Below, piece after piece: positions 34,488-43,645 of a DNA stretch of 64,000 bases. Within the stretch, counting starts at the first letter, position 1. Each line of letters starts with the position of its first letter. Origin of the DNA: DAOOVD01 sp035369845 (GTDB lineage: Bacteria > Bacillota > Desulfotomaculia > Desulfotomaculales > Pelotomaculaceae); contig DAOOVD010000004.1 in assembly GCA_035369845.1 (NCBI GenBank), positions 19,270 through 83,269 of the forward strand. Direction: 5' to 3'. The notes under the pieces were generated by a model, which did not search any database, was not told the origin of the DNA, and saw nothing but the letters and a program-made list of their open reading frames with translations. A program made the translations under genes and the position numbers.

Positions 34488-35738
34488 TTGAAAAGGAAGC
34501 TCATGGTTACGCTTGCTTTTGTGTTGCTGATGGCTTCCGTATCTTTTCCCGCTTATGCTGCCGATAACATCCGGCTGCAGGTGAACGGCGACGAGGTGCC
34601 GTCACCGAACCTGACCCTTGTCAACGATTCCACCATGATTCCCGTGGACAGGTACGTCAGTCTTGCCGGCGCTGAAATCAGTTGGACAACTGACAACAGC
34701 TTCGCCATCACCGAAAACGGGGTGACCCTGAACCTGTCCCCGGGTAAGAAGGAAGCCATGCTGGGTAATAGCCCCTTGGAGTTGCCGGTCGAACCATATA
34801 AAACGGAGTCCGGCGTGTTTGTCCCGCTCCGTGCCGTCAGCAGTTCCTTCGGCTTCGAGGTTGGCTGGGACGGAGAGCAGAGGCTGGTTACGTTGACCCG
34901 CAACGAAACCAGGGACGGCATGACTGCGTCTGATTTGCTGGCGAAGTCTTCGGTAGCTGGCCTGGCTTACAACACTTACTCCATGGAGGGCCTCTTCAAT
35001 ATTGCCGTGGACATCTCGGCGGACGGAAAAGATATTGAAAAAGCCCCGAAAAATGTAACATCGAAGCTTACCGGCCAGCTTCAGAACGAGCCTTTTCAGG
35101 CCTATATGAAGCAAGTGATCGACACGGGGGTCGAAGAAACCCCTGAAATGATTGTTGAAATGTACATGAACGAGGAAAAGGTGTATGTTAAAGCCCCCGG
35201 GCAGGACTGGGTCGCCCAGGACATGCCCTTCTCCCCGGAATTCTGGAAAGAGCAGCGGGATATCCAGTCCGATCCCATGAAGGCGGTCGCACAGATGAAG
35301 GAATTGGGCATTCTGCTGAACTTCGGTAACGATGTGACAGTGAATGGTGAGGACTATTATGTTGTAAACGCCACCATGGATATGGAAAAGTTTATGCAGG
35401 GTTATCAAAATATAATCCAGCAGGCGATGGGCATGGTGCAGCAAACGGACTCCGAAATACAGGAGAAAGCGCAGCAACAGATGCCGGAAATATTTAAAAA
35501 CGCCGTAATGGACTACAGCTATTCGGCCCTGATCAACAAGAAAACGCTGATTAGCGACATTGTACATTCCAATGTCCGGCTTGAACTCACCATCAAGAAT
35601 CCAGAACCGTCGGACCGGGAACAAAATAGCGGCACACCCGACGAAATCAAACTTGACATGAACGTGAATGGAGACATCACCATCAGCGGCCTGGGCAGTC
35701 CCTTCAACGTTCCGGACGTAAGCCCGGCTGTAAAATAA
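34488..35738 (+). CDS. Secreted protein with copper-amine-oxidase N-terminal-like domain
   Basis: 416 residues. A signal peptide (about 1-25, ending PAYAA) is followed by a copper amine oxidase N-domain (residues 27-140: VNGDEV..., TMIPVDRYVSLAGAEISW, VFVPLRAVSSSFGFEVGWD), a common cell-surface module in Clostridia that does not itself carry oxidase activity. The remaining 275 residues hold a LolA/DUF6612-like lipoprotein-type fold (VKAPGQDWVAQDMPFSPEFW). The TTG at 34488 has AGGGGTGG upstream; ATG 34458 is less likely. Confidence 0.8.
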   Translation: MKRKLMVTLAFVLLMASVSFPAYAADNIRLQVNGDEVPSPNLTLVNDSTMIPVDRYVSLAGAEISWTTDNSFAITENGVTLNLSPGKKEAMLGNSPLELPVEPYKTESGVFVPLRAVSSSFGFEVGWDGEQRLVTLTRNETRDGMTASDLLAKSSVAGLAYNTYSMEGLFNIAVDISADGKDIEKAPKNVTSKLTGQLQNEPFQAYMKQVIDTGVEETPEMIVEMYMNEEKVYVKAPGQDWVAQDMPFSPEFWKEQRDIQSDPMKAVAQMKELGILLNFGNDVTVNGEDYYVVNATMDMEKFMQGYQNIIQQAMGMVQQTDSEIQEKAQQQMPEIFKNAVMDYSYSALINKKTLISDIVHSNVRLELTIKNPEPSDREQNSGTPDEIKLDMNVNGDITISGLGSPFNVPDVSPAVK

Positions 35739-35851
35739 CCGCATGGTTCCAGCAAATCAACCAACGAGTGGTCAGTTAAACGTAAAATATTATGTTTTTA
35801 CATTATTGCCCCTTTCCATTTATGGATCAAGGGGCATTTTGATATCCGGGA

Positions 35852-35879
35852 CGAAGGGCGCCGCCCTCTTTTTGGCGCG
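35852..35879. repeat. 28-bp direct repeat, copy 2 (terminator-like)
   Basis: Identical to 34336-34363. Here the AGGGC-GCC-GCCCT hairpin plus CTTTTT lies 114 bases after the copper-amine-oxidase-like gene and could end its transcript before tsaD. Confidence 0.7.
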
Positions 35880-35995
35880 AACCTTTTTGACCTGGTGCGG
35901 TTGCGGCGGGCTTTGTTTTCGTGTTTTGTGTTATAATACAGGGGTGGGTAATATTTGCGGCGCCGGCAGTTCAGGCGAGATTGGGAGCGGATTGT

Positions 35996-37063
35996 ATGAG
36001 TGTCGTCATCCTTGCCATCGAAACCTCATGCGATGAGACCTCGGCGGCGGTTGTGGCCGATGGTTCGGAGATACTGTCAAACATAGTGTCCTCCCAGGTG
36101 GACGTTCACCGGAAGTTTGGCGGAGTGGTGCCCGAAGTTGCTTCCCGCAAGCACCTGGAAGCAATCAACCAGATCACCGGGGAGGCCCTCGCGTCGGCGG
36201 GAGTAAGTTTCAGGGACCTTGACGCAGTGGCGGTCACTTACGGTCCCGGTCTTGTCGGCTCGCTGCTGGTGGGGGTTTCAGCCGCCAAAGCCATAGCCTT
36301 CGGTCTTGATCTGCCCCTGGTGGGGGTGAATCACCTGGAAGGGCACATTTACGCCAATTTTCTGGTGGAAACCGACCCCGGATTTCCTCTTTTATGTCTG
36401 GTTGTTTCCGGCGGACACACCGACCTCGTGTTTTTGGAGAAGCACGGGAGCTTTTGCGTGATCGGCAAAACTCGCGATGACGCGGCCGGTGAGGCCTTTG
36501 ACAAGGCGGCACGCACCCTGGGACTGGGTTATCCCGGCGGGCCTTTGATCGATAAGCTTTCACGGGAGGGGAATCCGGAGGCGGTAAGCTTGCCGAGGGC
36601 TTACCTGGAAGAGGGGAGTTACGACTTCAGCTTCAGCGGGCTTAAATCGGCGGTGATCAATTACGTGCGCCAGGCCGGACGGCGGCTGGAAGAGGTAAAT
36701 GCCGCCGATGTTGCCGCCGGTTTCCAGAAGGCCGTGGTAGACGTTCTGGTTGACAAGACTCTTGCCGCCGCGCGGGATATTGGTGTTTCCACGATCCTGC
36801 TGGCCGGCGGGGTGGCCGCCAATGCCGGACTGCGGGCGGAACTCGTTGAAAGGGCCGGGAAAGAATCGCGCCGGGTAATCATTCCGCCTCCCGCGCTTTG
36901 CACCGACAATGCAGCAATGATTGCATGCGCGGCTTATTTCCGGTACCTGCGCGGCGCGTTCGCCCCGCTTACGCTGAATGCCGTGCCCGATTTGAAACTT
37001 GGCGAAGACAGATACGAAGGAAATTTCAGAGGCAAAGTGTTTCGAACCGGACACCCGTATTGA
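35996..37063 (+). CDS. tsaD: tRNA N6-adenosine threonylcarbamoyltransferase
   Basis: 355 residues. It transfers threonylcarbamoyl to A37 of ANN-decoding tRNAs with TsaB and TsaE. Features: [16 protein letters not shown] at the start, the iron-binding [16 protein letters not shown], and the ASKHA ATPase motif [13 protein letters not shown]. All look intact. The ATG at 35996 has TTGGGAGCGG upstream; an open frame to 35921 is rejected because the family start is here. Confidence 0.96.
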   Translation: MSVVILAIETSCDETSAAVVADGSEILSNIVSSQVDVHRKFGGVVPEVASRKHLEAINQITGEALASAGVSFRDLDAVAVTYGPGLVGSLLVGVSAAKAIAFGLDLPLVGVNHLEGHIYANFLVETDPGFPLLCLVVSGGHTDLVFLEKHGSFCVIGKTRDDAAGEAFDKAARTLGLGYPGGPLIDKLSREGNPEAVSLPRAYLEEGSYDFSFSGLKSAVINYVRQAGRRLEEVNAADVAAGFQKAVVDVLVDKTLAAARDIGVSTILLAGGVAANAGLRAELVERAGKESRRVIIPPPALCTDNAAMIACAAYFRYLRGAFAPLTLNAVPDLKLGEDRYEGNFRGKVFRTGHPY

Positions 37064-37190
37064 GGCAAAATAAAGAGTAAAACAGATAAAACAAGAGTAA
37101 TTGCAATTAATATCGTGAAAACGTTAGATTTTGAGATGCTAAGACTTTTTTACCAGTGAAATAGGAATTCAGTCCCAAAAACAGGGGTTC

Positions 37191-37215
37191 TGTGGATGAA
37201 AAAAGTTGTGGATAA
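37191..37215. promoter_or_regulatory. Pair of DnaA-box-like sites
   Basis: TTGTGGATAA (37206-37215) is the complement of the consensus DnaA box TTATCCACAA. TGTGGATGA (37191-37199) is a one-mismatch copy 16 bases before it. They lie 45-70 bases upstream of the radical SAM gene, and TATAAT at 37239-37244 could be its -10 box. Confidence 0.45.
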
Positions 37216-37259
37216 TGTGAATAAGTCTGTTAATAACTTATAATGTAAGGGGTCATCCT

Positions 37260-38630
37260 GTGGGTGAAATGACCTGGAAATACAACACACTATATGTAGA
37301 AAATGTTATTCTGCGGGAGGCCGTCGAAAGCAACATCCTCCCCGTTACTTCCACCTGCAACATGCAATGTGTTTTTTGCTCCCATCTGCAGAATCCGCCG
37401 GAAGTTGAGGTCTGGCGCATCGCTCCCAGGAGTCCGTCGGAAATTGAGCGGACACTTTCCTTTATGGATCGGGGGAGGCCGGTGGTAATCGGTGAATCGG
37501 CTTCGAGGATTCTGGAGGGCGAGCCTTTTACTCATCCCGAGATAAAAGAAATTCTCAAGCTCGTTCGCCGCCGCCTGCCGGATGCAACCATAAAGATAAC
37601 CACCAACGGGAGCCTCCTGGACGAAGAGACCGCCGGTTTTCTCAGCGGCCTCGGCAATGTTGAAGTATGCCTTTCAATGAACAGCGCAGGCCGGACGGCG
37701 AGGGCTTTATTGATGGGCGATACGGGCGACTGCGCCGTGAAGAGCCCGGTTTGGCTTAAAAATTGCGGGGTGCCGTTCCACGGGAGCGTTGTTGCCATGC
37801 CGCACCTCGTCGGCTGGGCCGATCTCGAAGAAACTGTGGCGCATCTCTGCTTCTGCGGCGCCGAAACGGTACGTTTAATGCTCCCCGGTTATTCGCGCCT
37901 CGCCCCTCCGGCTCTTCGCTTTGAGCCAGCGTTGTGGGAAGAGTTGGGTGAATTTGCAGACAGCCTTCGCAGCAAAACAGACGTTCCGCTTACATGTGAG
38001 CCGCCGCTGATAAAAGACCTGAAGGCAAGGGTAACGGGAGTGATTTCCGGTTCGCCCGCTGCCAGGGCGGGAATCCGCCGGGGGGACGTTATCGAAACAG
38101 TCAACGGCTCAAACGCAACTACCCGCGTCGAAGCCTTCAACCTGGTATTAAAGGCCGCGTCGCCTGATGTTATTGTCAGGAGAAATGGTGAAACAATGAA
38201 ATTCGGGATTGACAAAAAAGCCGGTGAAAGGTCGGGACTGGTCATGGATTACGATCTGGATCCCGGAATGATCGGGGCCATGGCCGGCGCCGTCCAACGG
38301 CGCGGTGTCGACAGGGTTCTCGTAATGACTTCCGAACTTGCCCGGTCTGTTGTCACCATGGGCCTGCAAGAGTTCTGGGAAGGCGGGGCGGAAGTCGAAG
38401 TAGCGGCGGTGAGGAACAGATTTTTCGGCGGGTCCGTTAAAGCCGCCGGCCTGCTCACGGTGGAGGATTTCGCGGCAGCGGCGGATGAATATTTTGCGCT
38501 TGACCGGGCCGGTTGCCCCCGGCTGGTACTGCTTCCGGGGATGGCTTTCGACTTCCGGGGAAGGGATCTCGCCGGACGTCATTATACCGAGCTTGAAGAA
38601 AAGCACGGCATACCTTTTCTGGTTTTGTGA
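37260..38630 (+). CDS. Radical SAM protein with internal PDZ domain
   Basis: 456 residues. The cluster motif STCNMQCVFC (CxxxCxxC, about residues 32-42) marks a radical SAM domain that continues to about 250 (TTNGSLLDEET, LSMNSAG). Then comes a PDZ domain (about 260-320): VTGVISGSPAARAGIRRGDV. A C-terminal domain of about 130 residues resembles DUF512. PDZ-containing radical SAM/DUF512 proteins are known from Clostridia, but their substrate is not. The start is GTG 37260 with AAGGGGTC upstream. Confidence 0.8.
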   Translation: MGEMTWKYNTLYVENVILREAVESNILPVTSTCNMQCVFCSHLQNPPEVEVWRIAPRSPSEIERTLSFMDRGRPVVIGESASRILEGEPFTHPEIKEILKLVRRRLPDATIKITTNGSLLDEETAGFLSGLGNVEVCLSMNSAGRTARALLMGDTGDCAVKSPVWLKNCGVPFHGSVVAMPHLVGWADLEETVAHLCFCGAETVRLMLPGYSRLAPPALRFEPALWEELGEFADSLRSKTDVPLTCEPPLIKDLKARVTGVISGSPAARAGIRRGDVIETVNGSNATTRVEAFNLVLKAASPDVIVRRNGETMKFGIDKKAGERSGLVMDYDLDPGMIGAMAGAVQRRGVDRVLVMTSELARSVVTMGLQEFWEGGAEVEVAAVRNRFFGGSVKAAGLLTVEDFAAAADEYFALDRAGCPRLVLLPGMAFDFRGRDLAGRHYTELEEKHGIPFLVL

Positions 38631-38812
38631 GCCGTCTTCACCGAACCGGGCAATACTCCACGCGTCCGCTTTCGGCAATTTTTTGATTGCATCGCGGACG
38701 GTTGAAGGTATTTCGCCTTTTCGTGAGCAGGAACTTTCCCCCGTATTGTTGAATAAAACAGTGTATTGCTTGAGGTAGGTTGAAGCAAAGAAATTAAAGG
38801 AGGTTTGTGGCG

Positions 38813-39244
38813 ATGAAGGTGAAACAGATTTCTGTTTTTTTGGAAAACAAATCGGGTCGCCTGGCTCAGGTAACGAGAGCGCTTGGAGAAAACGGGATCA
38901 ATATCCGCGCGCTTTCCATCGCCGACACCACGGATTTCGGCATTTTGCGGCTAATTGTGAACGAGCCGGACAGGGCGTACAGGACTCTCAAGGAAGCCGG
39001 TTTTACCGTCAGCGCCACCGACGTGATCGCTGTAGAAGTGGCGGACAGGCCCGGCGGCCTGGCGGAGGCGCTGGGACACCTGGACCGGGCGGGTATCAAC
39101 ATAGAGTACCTTTATGCCTTTGTCCAAAAAGCTTCCAACGCGGCCCTGGTTGTTTTCAGGGTGGAGCAGATCGACGAGGCGGTAAAAGCTCTCCAAAAAG
39201 AAGGCACCAGGATTTTAAGCGGGGAAGAGGTATACAGACTTTAG
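38813..39244 (+). CDS. Tandem ACT-domain protein
   Basis: 143 residues forming two ACT domains (1-70 and 72-140): [20 protein letters not shown] and the second [23 protein letters not shown] domains bind amino acids and regulate enzymes; this stand-alone pair is widespread next to phenylacetate-CoA ligase genes, which are not present here. The ATG at 38813 has GGAGGT nine bases upstream. Sensing of an aromatic or branched-chain amino acid is possible but unproven. Confidence 0.85.
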   Translation: MKVKQISVFLENKSGRLAQVTRALGENGINIRALSIADTTDFGILRLIVNEPDRAYRTLKEAGFTVSATDVIAVEVADRPGGLAEALGHLDRAGINIEYLYAFVQKASNAALVVFRVEQIDEAVKALQKEGTRILSGEEVYRL

Positions 39245-39719
39245 AAGTAACTCTTTTTAAATACGGCAATATTCAGAATTGTCAATATCGTAAAAAAATT
39301 AACGATAATTGTGTCTGATTCTTGTTTATTTGACTTAGCTATTTTTAATGAAAAAAATTACGAAATTTGGTGAAACTATGGATTCGGTATATTTTATAAT
39401 TACTAATGGACAAGTATAATTCTTATAAAAAAAATCAATGACTTTTATAAAAAATGTATAAGTTTTTCGGCGGCTGTAAAAAAAAACGAAGGGAGTGATG
39501 ACTAGACAATAAAGGGGGCAGCCGCTGTTCAGCGGGGGGGTGATTGGAAAAGTTTGCGCAGTTGATAAAAGCGACCGGTGCAAGTGTTTGTTGGTAAGTA
39601 TACTGTATACAATATATTAATATTATATACTACATACAGTATAGTAAGCAATAATTGGACAATATAAATTAATATTTCGGGTTGAGATTCATCTATACAA
39701 AAGGGGGTTAAATTTTTTT
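39245..39719. promoter_or_regulatory. AT-rich regulatory region upstream of the formate transporter
   Basis: No gene. TATACTGTAT (39599-39608) is exactly inverted as ATACAGTATA (39634-39643), with an AT-only core between. GTATACTGTATAC (39598-39610) is itself a 13-base palindrome. CCGCTG-TT-CAGCGG (39522-39535) is a small hairpin. The inverted repeat ends 76 bases before the focA start and looks like an operator. Confidence 0.55.
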
Positions 39720-40655
39720 ATGGCCAATCCTCCAGTAATGACCGTATGTCTGGCAGGCAACGCCGGAAAGTACAAGATGAGTCTGCCGGTCGGGCAGCTT
39801 CTTTTACGCGGTTTCATGTCCGGGGTGTACATTGCAGTCGGCGCCGCCCTGTGCACGGTTTGCGGGACTGAAGTGGCGAAATATCTGGGCGCCGGCATAG
39901 GCAAACTGATCGGCGGCGCCGTGTTCCCCGTAGGCTTAATCGCGACCGTACTGACCGGCATGGAACTGTTTACCGGTGACGCGATGCTCGGCCCTCTGGC
40001 TGCCATGATGGGCAAGACCAGTTGGGGCAGTGTATTTCGTAACTGGTTTTTTGTTTATATAGGCAACTTGATTGGTTCACTGGCCTGGGCCTACCTGATG
40101 GTAATGGGTCCGTTCACCCAGGGCGCCCTGGCCGCGGCCGAGCCGAATGCTTTCGGCATGAACGCCGTAGCCATAGCGGTGGGGAAGACACTGACCTACA
40201 AGTCCGTGGGGAATATCGGTCTGTGGTCCTGCTTCCTCAACGGCATAGGCTGCAACTTCCTGGTCAACCTGGCTATCCTGCTTGGTATAACGGCCAAGGA
40301 ATTCATAGGCAAGTTTTTCGGTATCTGGTTCCCGATCATGGCGTTCGTTGCCATCGGGTTTGAGCACTGCGTTGCCAACATGTATTTTCTGCCCGCGGGT
40401 CTGTGGATTTACCAGGCCTTCCCCGGGATTGCCACCAAGATGGTTGACGGCAAGCCGTGGAACGCCCTGTTGAACAAGTTCGGCGGTTTGACCTGGGGCG
40501 ATGTGTGGCTGTGGAACATCATTCCGGCTACCCTGGGGAACATCATCGGCGGCATGGTCTTCATCGGCGTCGTTTATTTCCTGTGCTACAGAAATGAATT
40601 TCCCGAGGAGCACAGACCCGGTTACGTTCCCCCCTCCACAACGGTGAGCAAGTAA
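39720..40655 (+). CDS. focA: Formate/nitrite transporter family protein (FocA-like)
   Basis: 311 residues, six membrane segments. The family signatures GMELFTGDAM and NFLVNLAILLG match formate-nitrite transporters; the mid-pore His is in FEHCVANMYFLPAG. The genes downstream are for formate dehydrogenase, so formate is the likely substrate rather than nitrite. AAGGGGG is well placed upstream of the ATG. A putative operator palindrome lies upstream. Confidence 0.92.
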   Translation: MANPPVMTVCLAGNAGKYKMSLPVGQLLLRGFMSGVYIAVGAALCTVCGTEVAKYLGAGIGKLIGGAVFPVGLIATVLTGMELFTGDAMLGPLAAMMGKTSWGSVFRNWFFVYIGNLIGSLAWAYLMVMGPFTQGALAAAEPNAFGMNAVAIAVGKTLTYKSVGNIGLWSCFLNGIGCNFLVNLAILLGITAKEFIGKFFGIWFPIMAFVAIGFEHCVANMYFLPAGLWIYQAFPGIATKMVDGKPWNALLNKFGGLTWGDVWLWNIIPATLGNIIGGMVFIGVVYFLCYRNEFPEEHRPGYVPPSTTVSK

Positions 40656-40784
40656 AATACGCGGCTTATTGCGGTCAGTTCCCCTGAAAAACAGTTGCAG
40701 CCGTCCCCGTCCGTTTTCCGGAGAAAGCTTCGTTGCAGTTTTTCGGGGGAAACCGGCCGACTCTTGGCACAGGAGGTATCCCGG

Positions 40785-41246
40785 GTGCGGATGTCCATAC
40801 CGGCTTATTTCACCCTCGGCCTGCTGACACTCATGGTTATAATCTCGTTTGCCGCCAATCCGGAACCCGGCTTTTTACTGGTAACCATACCGGGAATCTT
40901 GATTCTCTTCGGCATACCACTGATCCTGAACGAGATGAACAGAAGGCACATGGACAAGATCGATTTCCGCGACTTCAAGCTGTACAGGATAAAGGATCTG
41001 GAGAGGCTTAAAGTCGGAGATCCGGTTCGTCTTCGGGGAACCGTAAAGAAGGTGTCTTTAAAGTGGCTGAACAGGCCCAATTTCCGGATAGACGACGGCA
41101 GCGGTGAAATTGGCGTGTTCTTGTTTTGGGCGCCGCGGGAGGATATCAAAGCAGGCGACAGGGTTGAAGCGGCCGGTTCCCTGCGGTCCGGCCTGAACAG
41201 GCAGAAGAATGTGTGGGGTATCAAGATAGAGAAGGTAGAGCGGTAA
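40785..41246 (+). CDS. Membrane-anchored OB-fold (NfeD/tRNA-anti-like) protein
   Basis: 153 residues. Two N-terminal hydrophobic segments (about 3-25 and 28-48) are followed by an OB-fold-like domain: VGDPVRLRGTVKKVSLKW, FRIDDGSGEIGVFLFW and AGDRVEAAGSL. The GTG at 40785 has AGGAGG eight bases upstream; ATG 40791 is an alternative. It lies between focA and the formate dehydrogenase genes. A role in the complex is possible but unproven. Confidence 0.7.
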   Translation: MRMSIPAYFTLGLLTLMVIISFAANPEPGFLLVTIPGILILFGIPLILNEMNRRHMDKIDFRDFKLYRIKDLERLKVGDPVRLRGTVKKVSLKWLNRPNFRIDDGSGEIGVFLFWAPREDIKAGDRVEAAGSLRSGLNRQKNVWGIKIEKVER

Positions 41247-41277
41247 GAAAAAGAAAGAACGGGAGGAGGTACAGAAG

Positions 41278-41763
41278 ATGGCAGCCTGCAGATGTGGAGA
41301 GAACGGATATGGCAAAGAAGAAGCCATGCAAAAGCTTTTGGACCAGTACCGCGATTACAAAGGGGGGCTTATTCCCGTGCTTCAGGAAGCCCAGAACATA
41401 TACGGTTACCTGCCCAAGGAAGCCCTTCAGAGAATTGCCAGAGAGTTGCGCATGCCCTTCAGCAAAGTATACGGAGTAGCCACCTTTTACGCTCAATTTC
41501 ACTTAAAGCCCCGCGGCCGCAACATTGTCCGCGTGTGTTTGGGGACAGCCTGTCACGTAAGAGGCGGCGCCAAGATATTCGAAGCCGCCAAAGAGCATCT
41601 TGGTGTAGGTCACGGCGAGACCACCGGAGATCTTCGTTTCACTCTTGAGACAGTGGCCTGCATTGGCGCCTGCGGACTTTCCCCCTGCATGATGGTAAAC
41701 GACGACACGCACGGGCGCCTTGTTCCCGGCGTAGTAGGAGAGAAATTAGAAGCTTACAAGTGA
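41278..41763 (+). CDS. NuoE-like [2Fe-2S] subunit of NADH-linked formate dehydrogenase
   Basis: 161 residues. Thioredoxin-like [2Fe-2S] subunit with the four ligand cysteines in CLGTACHVRG and CIGACGLSPC, and the helical start YRDYKGGLIPVLQEAQNIYG that is typical of NuoE/HydC/HoxE. It passes electrons between the flavin subunit and the next centre. It precedes the NuoF-like gene by 13 bases and belongs to the same operon. A role in NAD-dependent (perhaps bifurcating) formate oxidation is inferred from FdhA. Confidence 0.9.
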   Translation: MAACRCGENGYGKEEAMQKLLDQYRDYKGGLIPVLQEAQNIYGYLPKEALQRIARELRMPFSKVYGVATFYAQFHLKPRGRNIVRVCLGTACHVRGGAKIFEAAKEHLGVGHGETTGDLRFTLETVACIGACGLSPCMMVNDDTHGRLVPGVVGEKLEAYK

Positions 41764-41776
41764 GGAGGTGGATTTA

Positions 41777-43630
41777 GTGAAGAATTTAGAGCAACTGCGC
41801 GTCCGGTACAGAGAGCAGTACAGGCAGAAGCTCAGCCGGCCCCGGATAGTGGTAGGGCTTGGCACATGCGGGATTGCCGCTGGTGGAGAGAAAGTGATGG
41901 AAGCGATCAGAGAGCGGGTTGCTGCGAAGGGGCTGGATGTAGACATAGACTTCACCAGTTGCATAGGCATGTGTTACAGAGAGCCCCTCGTAGAGATCGC
42001 CCTGCCCGGCAAGCCCGGCGTCATTTACGGAGACATATATCCCGACAAAGTAGAGAAGCTTATAGAGAGCGTGGTTACCGGCCGGCCCGTATTCGAGTGG
42101 GCGGCCATGCAGATAGTGGAAGACGGCGTCACCCCTTACGAAGGTCTGGACATAATGGAAAGCGCCCCCTACTACGAGAAGCAAGTTCGTTCAGTCACCT
42201 CGCGATTAGGGCGAACGAACCCCGAGAGCATAGTTGACTACATTGCCACCGGCGGGTACGAAGGGATAGAGAAGGCTCTCAAGATGGACCGGCAGGCCGT
42301 TATAGACGAAGTCAAGAAATCCGGTTTAAGAGGGCGCGGCGGCGGTGGATTTCCCACTGGGAACAAGTGGCAGTTCGTATACGGCGCCGTTGGAGACAAG
42401 AAATACGCCGTGTGCAACGCCGACGAAGGCGACCCCGGCGCCTTCATGGACCGCAGCGTTTTAGAAGGCGACCCCCACGCCGTACTCGAAGGCATGATGA
42501 TAGCCGGATACGCCATCGGCGCCGACGAAGGGTACATTTACTGCCGGGCCGAGTATCCCCTCGCCATCAAGAGGCTGAACCTTGCCATTGCCCAGGCCGA
42601 AGAGCTCGGCATACTCGGCGACAACATACTTGATTCAGGCTTCAGCTTTCACATCAAGATCAAAGCCGGCGCCGGCGCCTTTGTTTGCGGCGAAGAGACC
42701 GCCCTGTTGAATTCCATCGAAGGCAAGCGCGGCATGCCCCGGGTAAGGCCTCCCTTTCCCGCCCACAAAGGTTTGTGGGACAAGCCCACCGTGCTCAACA
42801 ACGTTGAGACTTACGCCAACGTACCCTTCATCATCCGCAAAGGCGGCGACTGGTACGCAGCCATGGGGACCGAGAAGAGCAAAGGCAGCAAAGTATTCTG
42901 TCTCACCGGCAAAGTCAACAACACCGGTTTGTTGGAAGTGCCAATGGGCATCACCCTGCGCGACATCATCTTTTCCATAGGGGGCGGCATTCAGGGCGGC
43001 AAGAAGTTCAAAGCCGTCCAGAGCGGCGGGCCGTCCGGCGGCTGCATACCCGCAGAGCATCTCGACACCCCCATAGACTACGATTCCCTCGGAGCCCTCG
43101 GCGCCATCATGGGTTCCGGCGGTCTCGTCGTCATGGACGAGACCACCTGCATGGTCGACGTAGCCAAGTTCTTTTTGAACTTCACCCAGCTCGAGTCCTG
43201 CGGCAAATGCACCCCGTGCCGCGAAGGCACCAAGCGTATGCTCGAGCTTCTGCAGAAGATCTGCGACGGCAAGGGCGAGATTGAAGACATCGCCACCCTG
43301 GAGCGCCTGGCCAAAGTGATCAAGAACTCCGCCCTGTGCGGGCTCGGTCAGACCTGTCCCAATCCCATACTTACCACACTGCGCTATTTCCGCAGCGAGT
43401 ATGAGGCCCACATTATCCACAAGCGCTGCCCGGCCGGAGTTTGCAGCGCGCTTCTGGTGTACGTCATCGACTCCGCAAAATGCACCGGCTGCGGCGCCTG
43501 CGCCAGGGCCTGCCCTGCGGGGGCGATCACAGGCGAGAAGAAAGAGCCCCATACCATAGATGCAAGCAAGTGTATCAAGTGCGGCGCCTGCATCCAGAGA
43601 TGCAAGTTCGATGCCGTTACCAAGGCGTAA
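41777..43630 (+). CDS. NuoF-like flavin/Fe-S subunit of NADH-linked formate dehydrogenase
   Basis: 617 residues. Domains: an N-terminal [2Fe-2S] thioredoxin-like domain (to about 120; GTCGIAAGG and SCIGMCYREP), a NuoF core with FMN/NAD loops (GRGGGGFPTGNKW; GEETALLNSIEG), the [4Fe-4S] site SCGKCTPCREGT, and a C-terminal two-cluster ferredoxin (CTGCGACARACPAGAI and CIKCGACIQRCKFDAV). This architecture is that of HydB/HylB- or FdhB-type subunits. The GTG at 41777 has GAGGAGG eight bases upstream. Confidence 0.92.
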   Translation: MKNLEQLRVRYREQYRQKLSRPRIVVGLGTCGIAAGGEKVMEAIRERVAAKGLDVDIDFTSCIGMCYREPLVEIALPGKPGVIYGDIYPDKVEKLIESVVTGRPVFEWAAMQIVEDGVTPYEGLDIMESAPYYEKQVRSVTSRLGRTNPESIVDYIATGGYEGIEKALKMDRQAVIDEVKKSGLRGRGGGGFPTGNKWQFVYGAVGDKKYAVCNADEGDPGAFMDRSVLEGDPHAVLEGMMIAGYAIGADEGYIYCRAEYPLAIKRLNLAIAQAEELGILGDNILDSGFSFHIKIKAGAGAFVCGEETALLNSIEGKRGMPRVRPPFPAHKGLWDKPTVLNNVETYANVPFIIRKGGDWYAAMGTEKSKGSKVFCLTGKVNNTGLLEVPMGITLRDIIFSIGGGIQGGKKFKAVQSGGPSGGCIPAEHLDTPIDYDSLGALGAIMGSGGLVVMDETTCMVDVAKFFLNFTQLESCGKCTPCREGTKRMLELLQKICDGKGEIEDIATLERLAKVIKNSALCGLGQTCPNPILTTLRYFRSEYEAHIIHKRCPAGVCSALLVYVIDSAKCTGCGACARACPAGAITGEKKEPHTIDASKCIKCGACIQRCKFDAVTKA

Positions 43631-43645
43631 AGGAGGGAAAATGAA

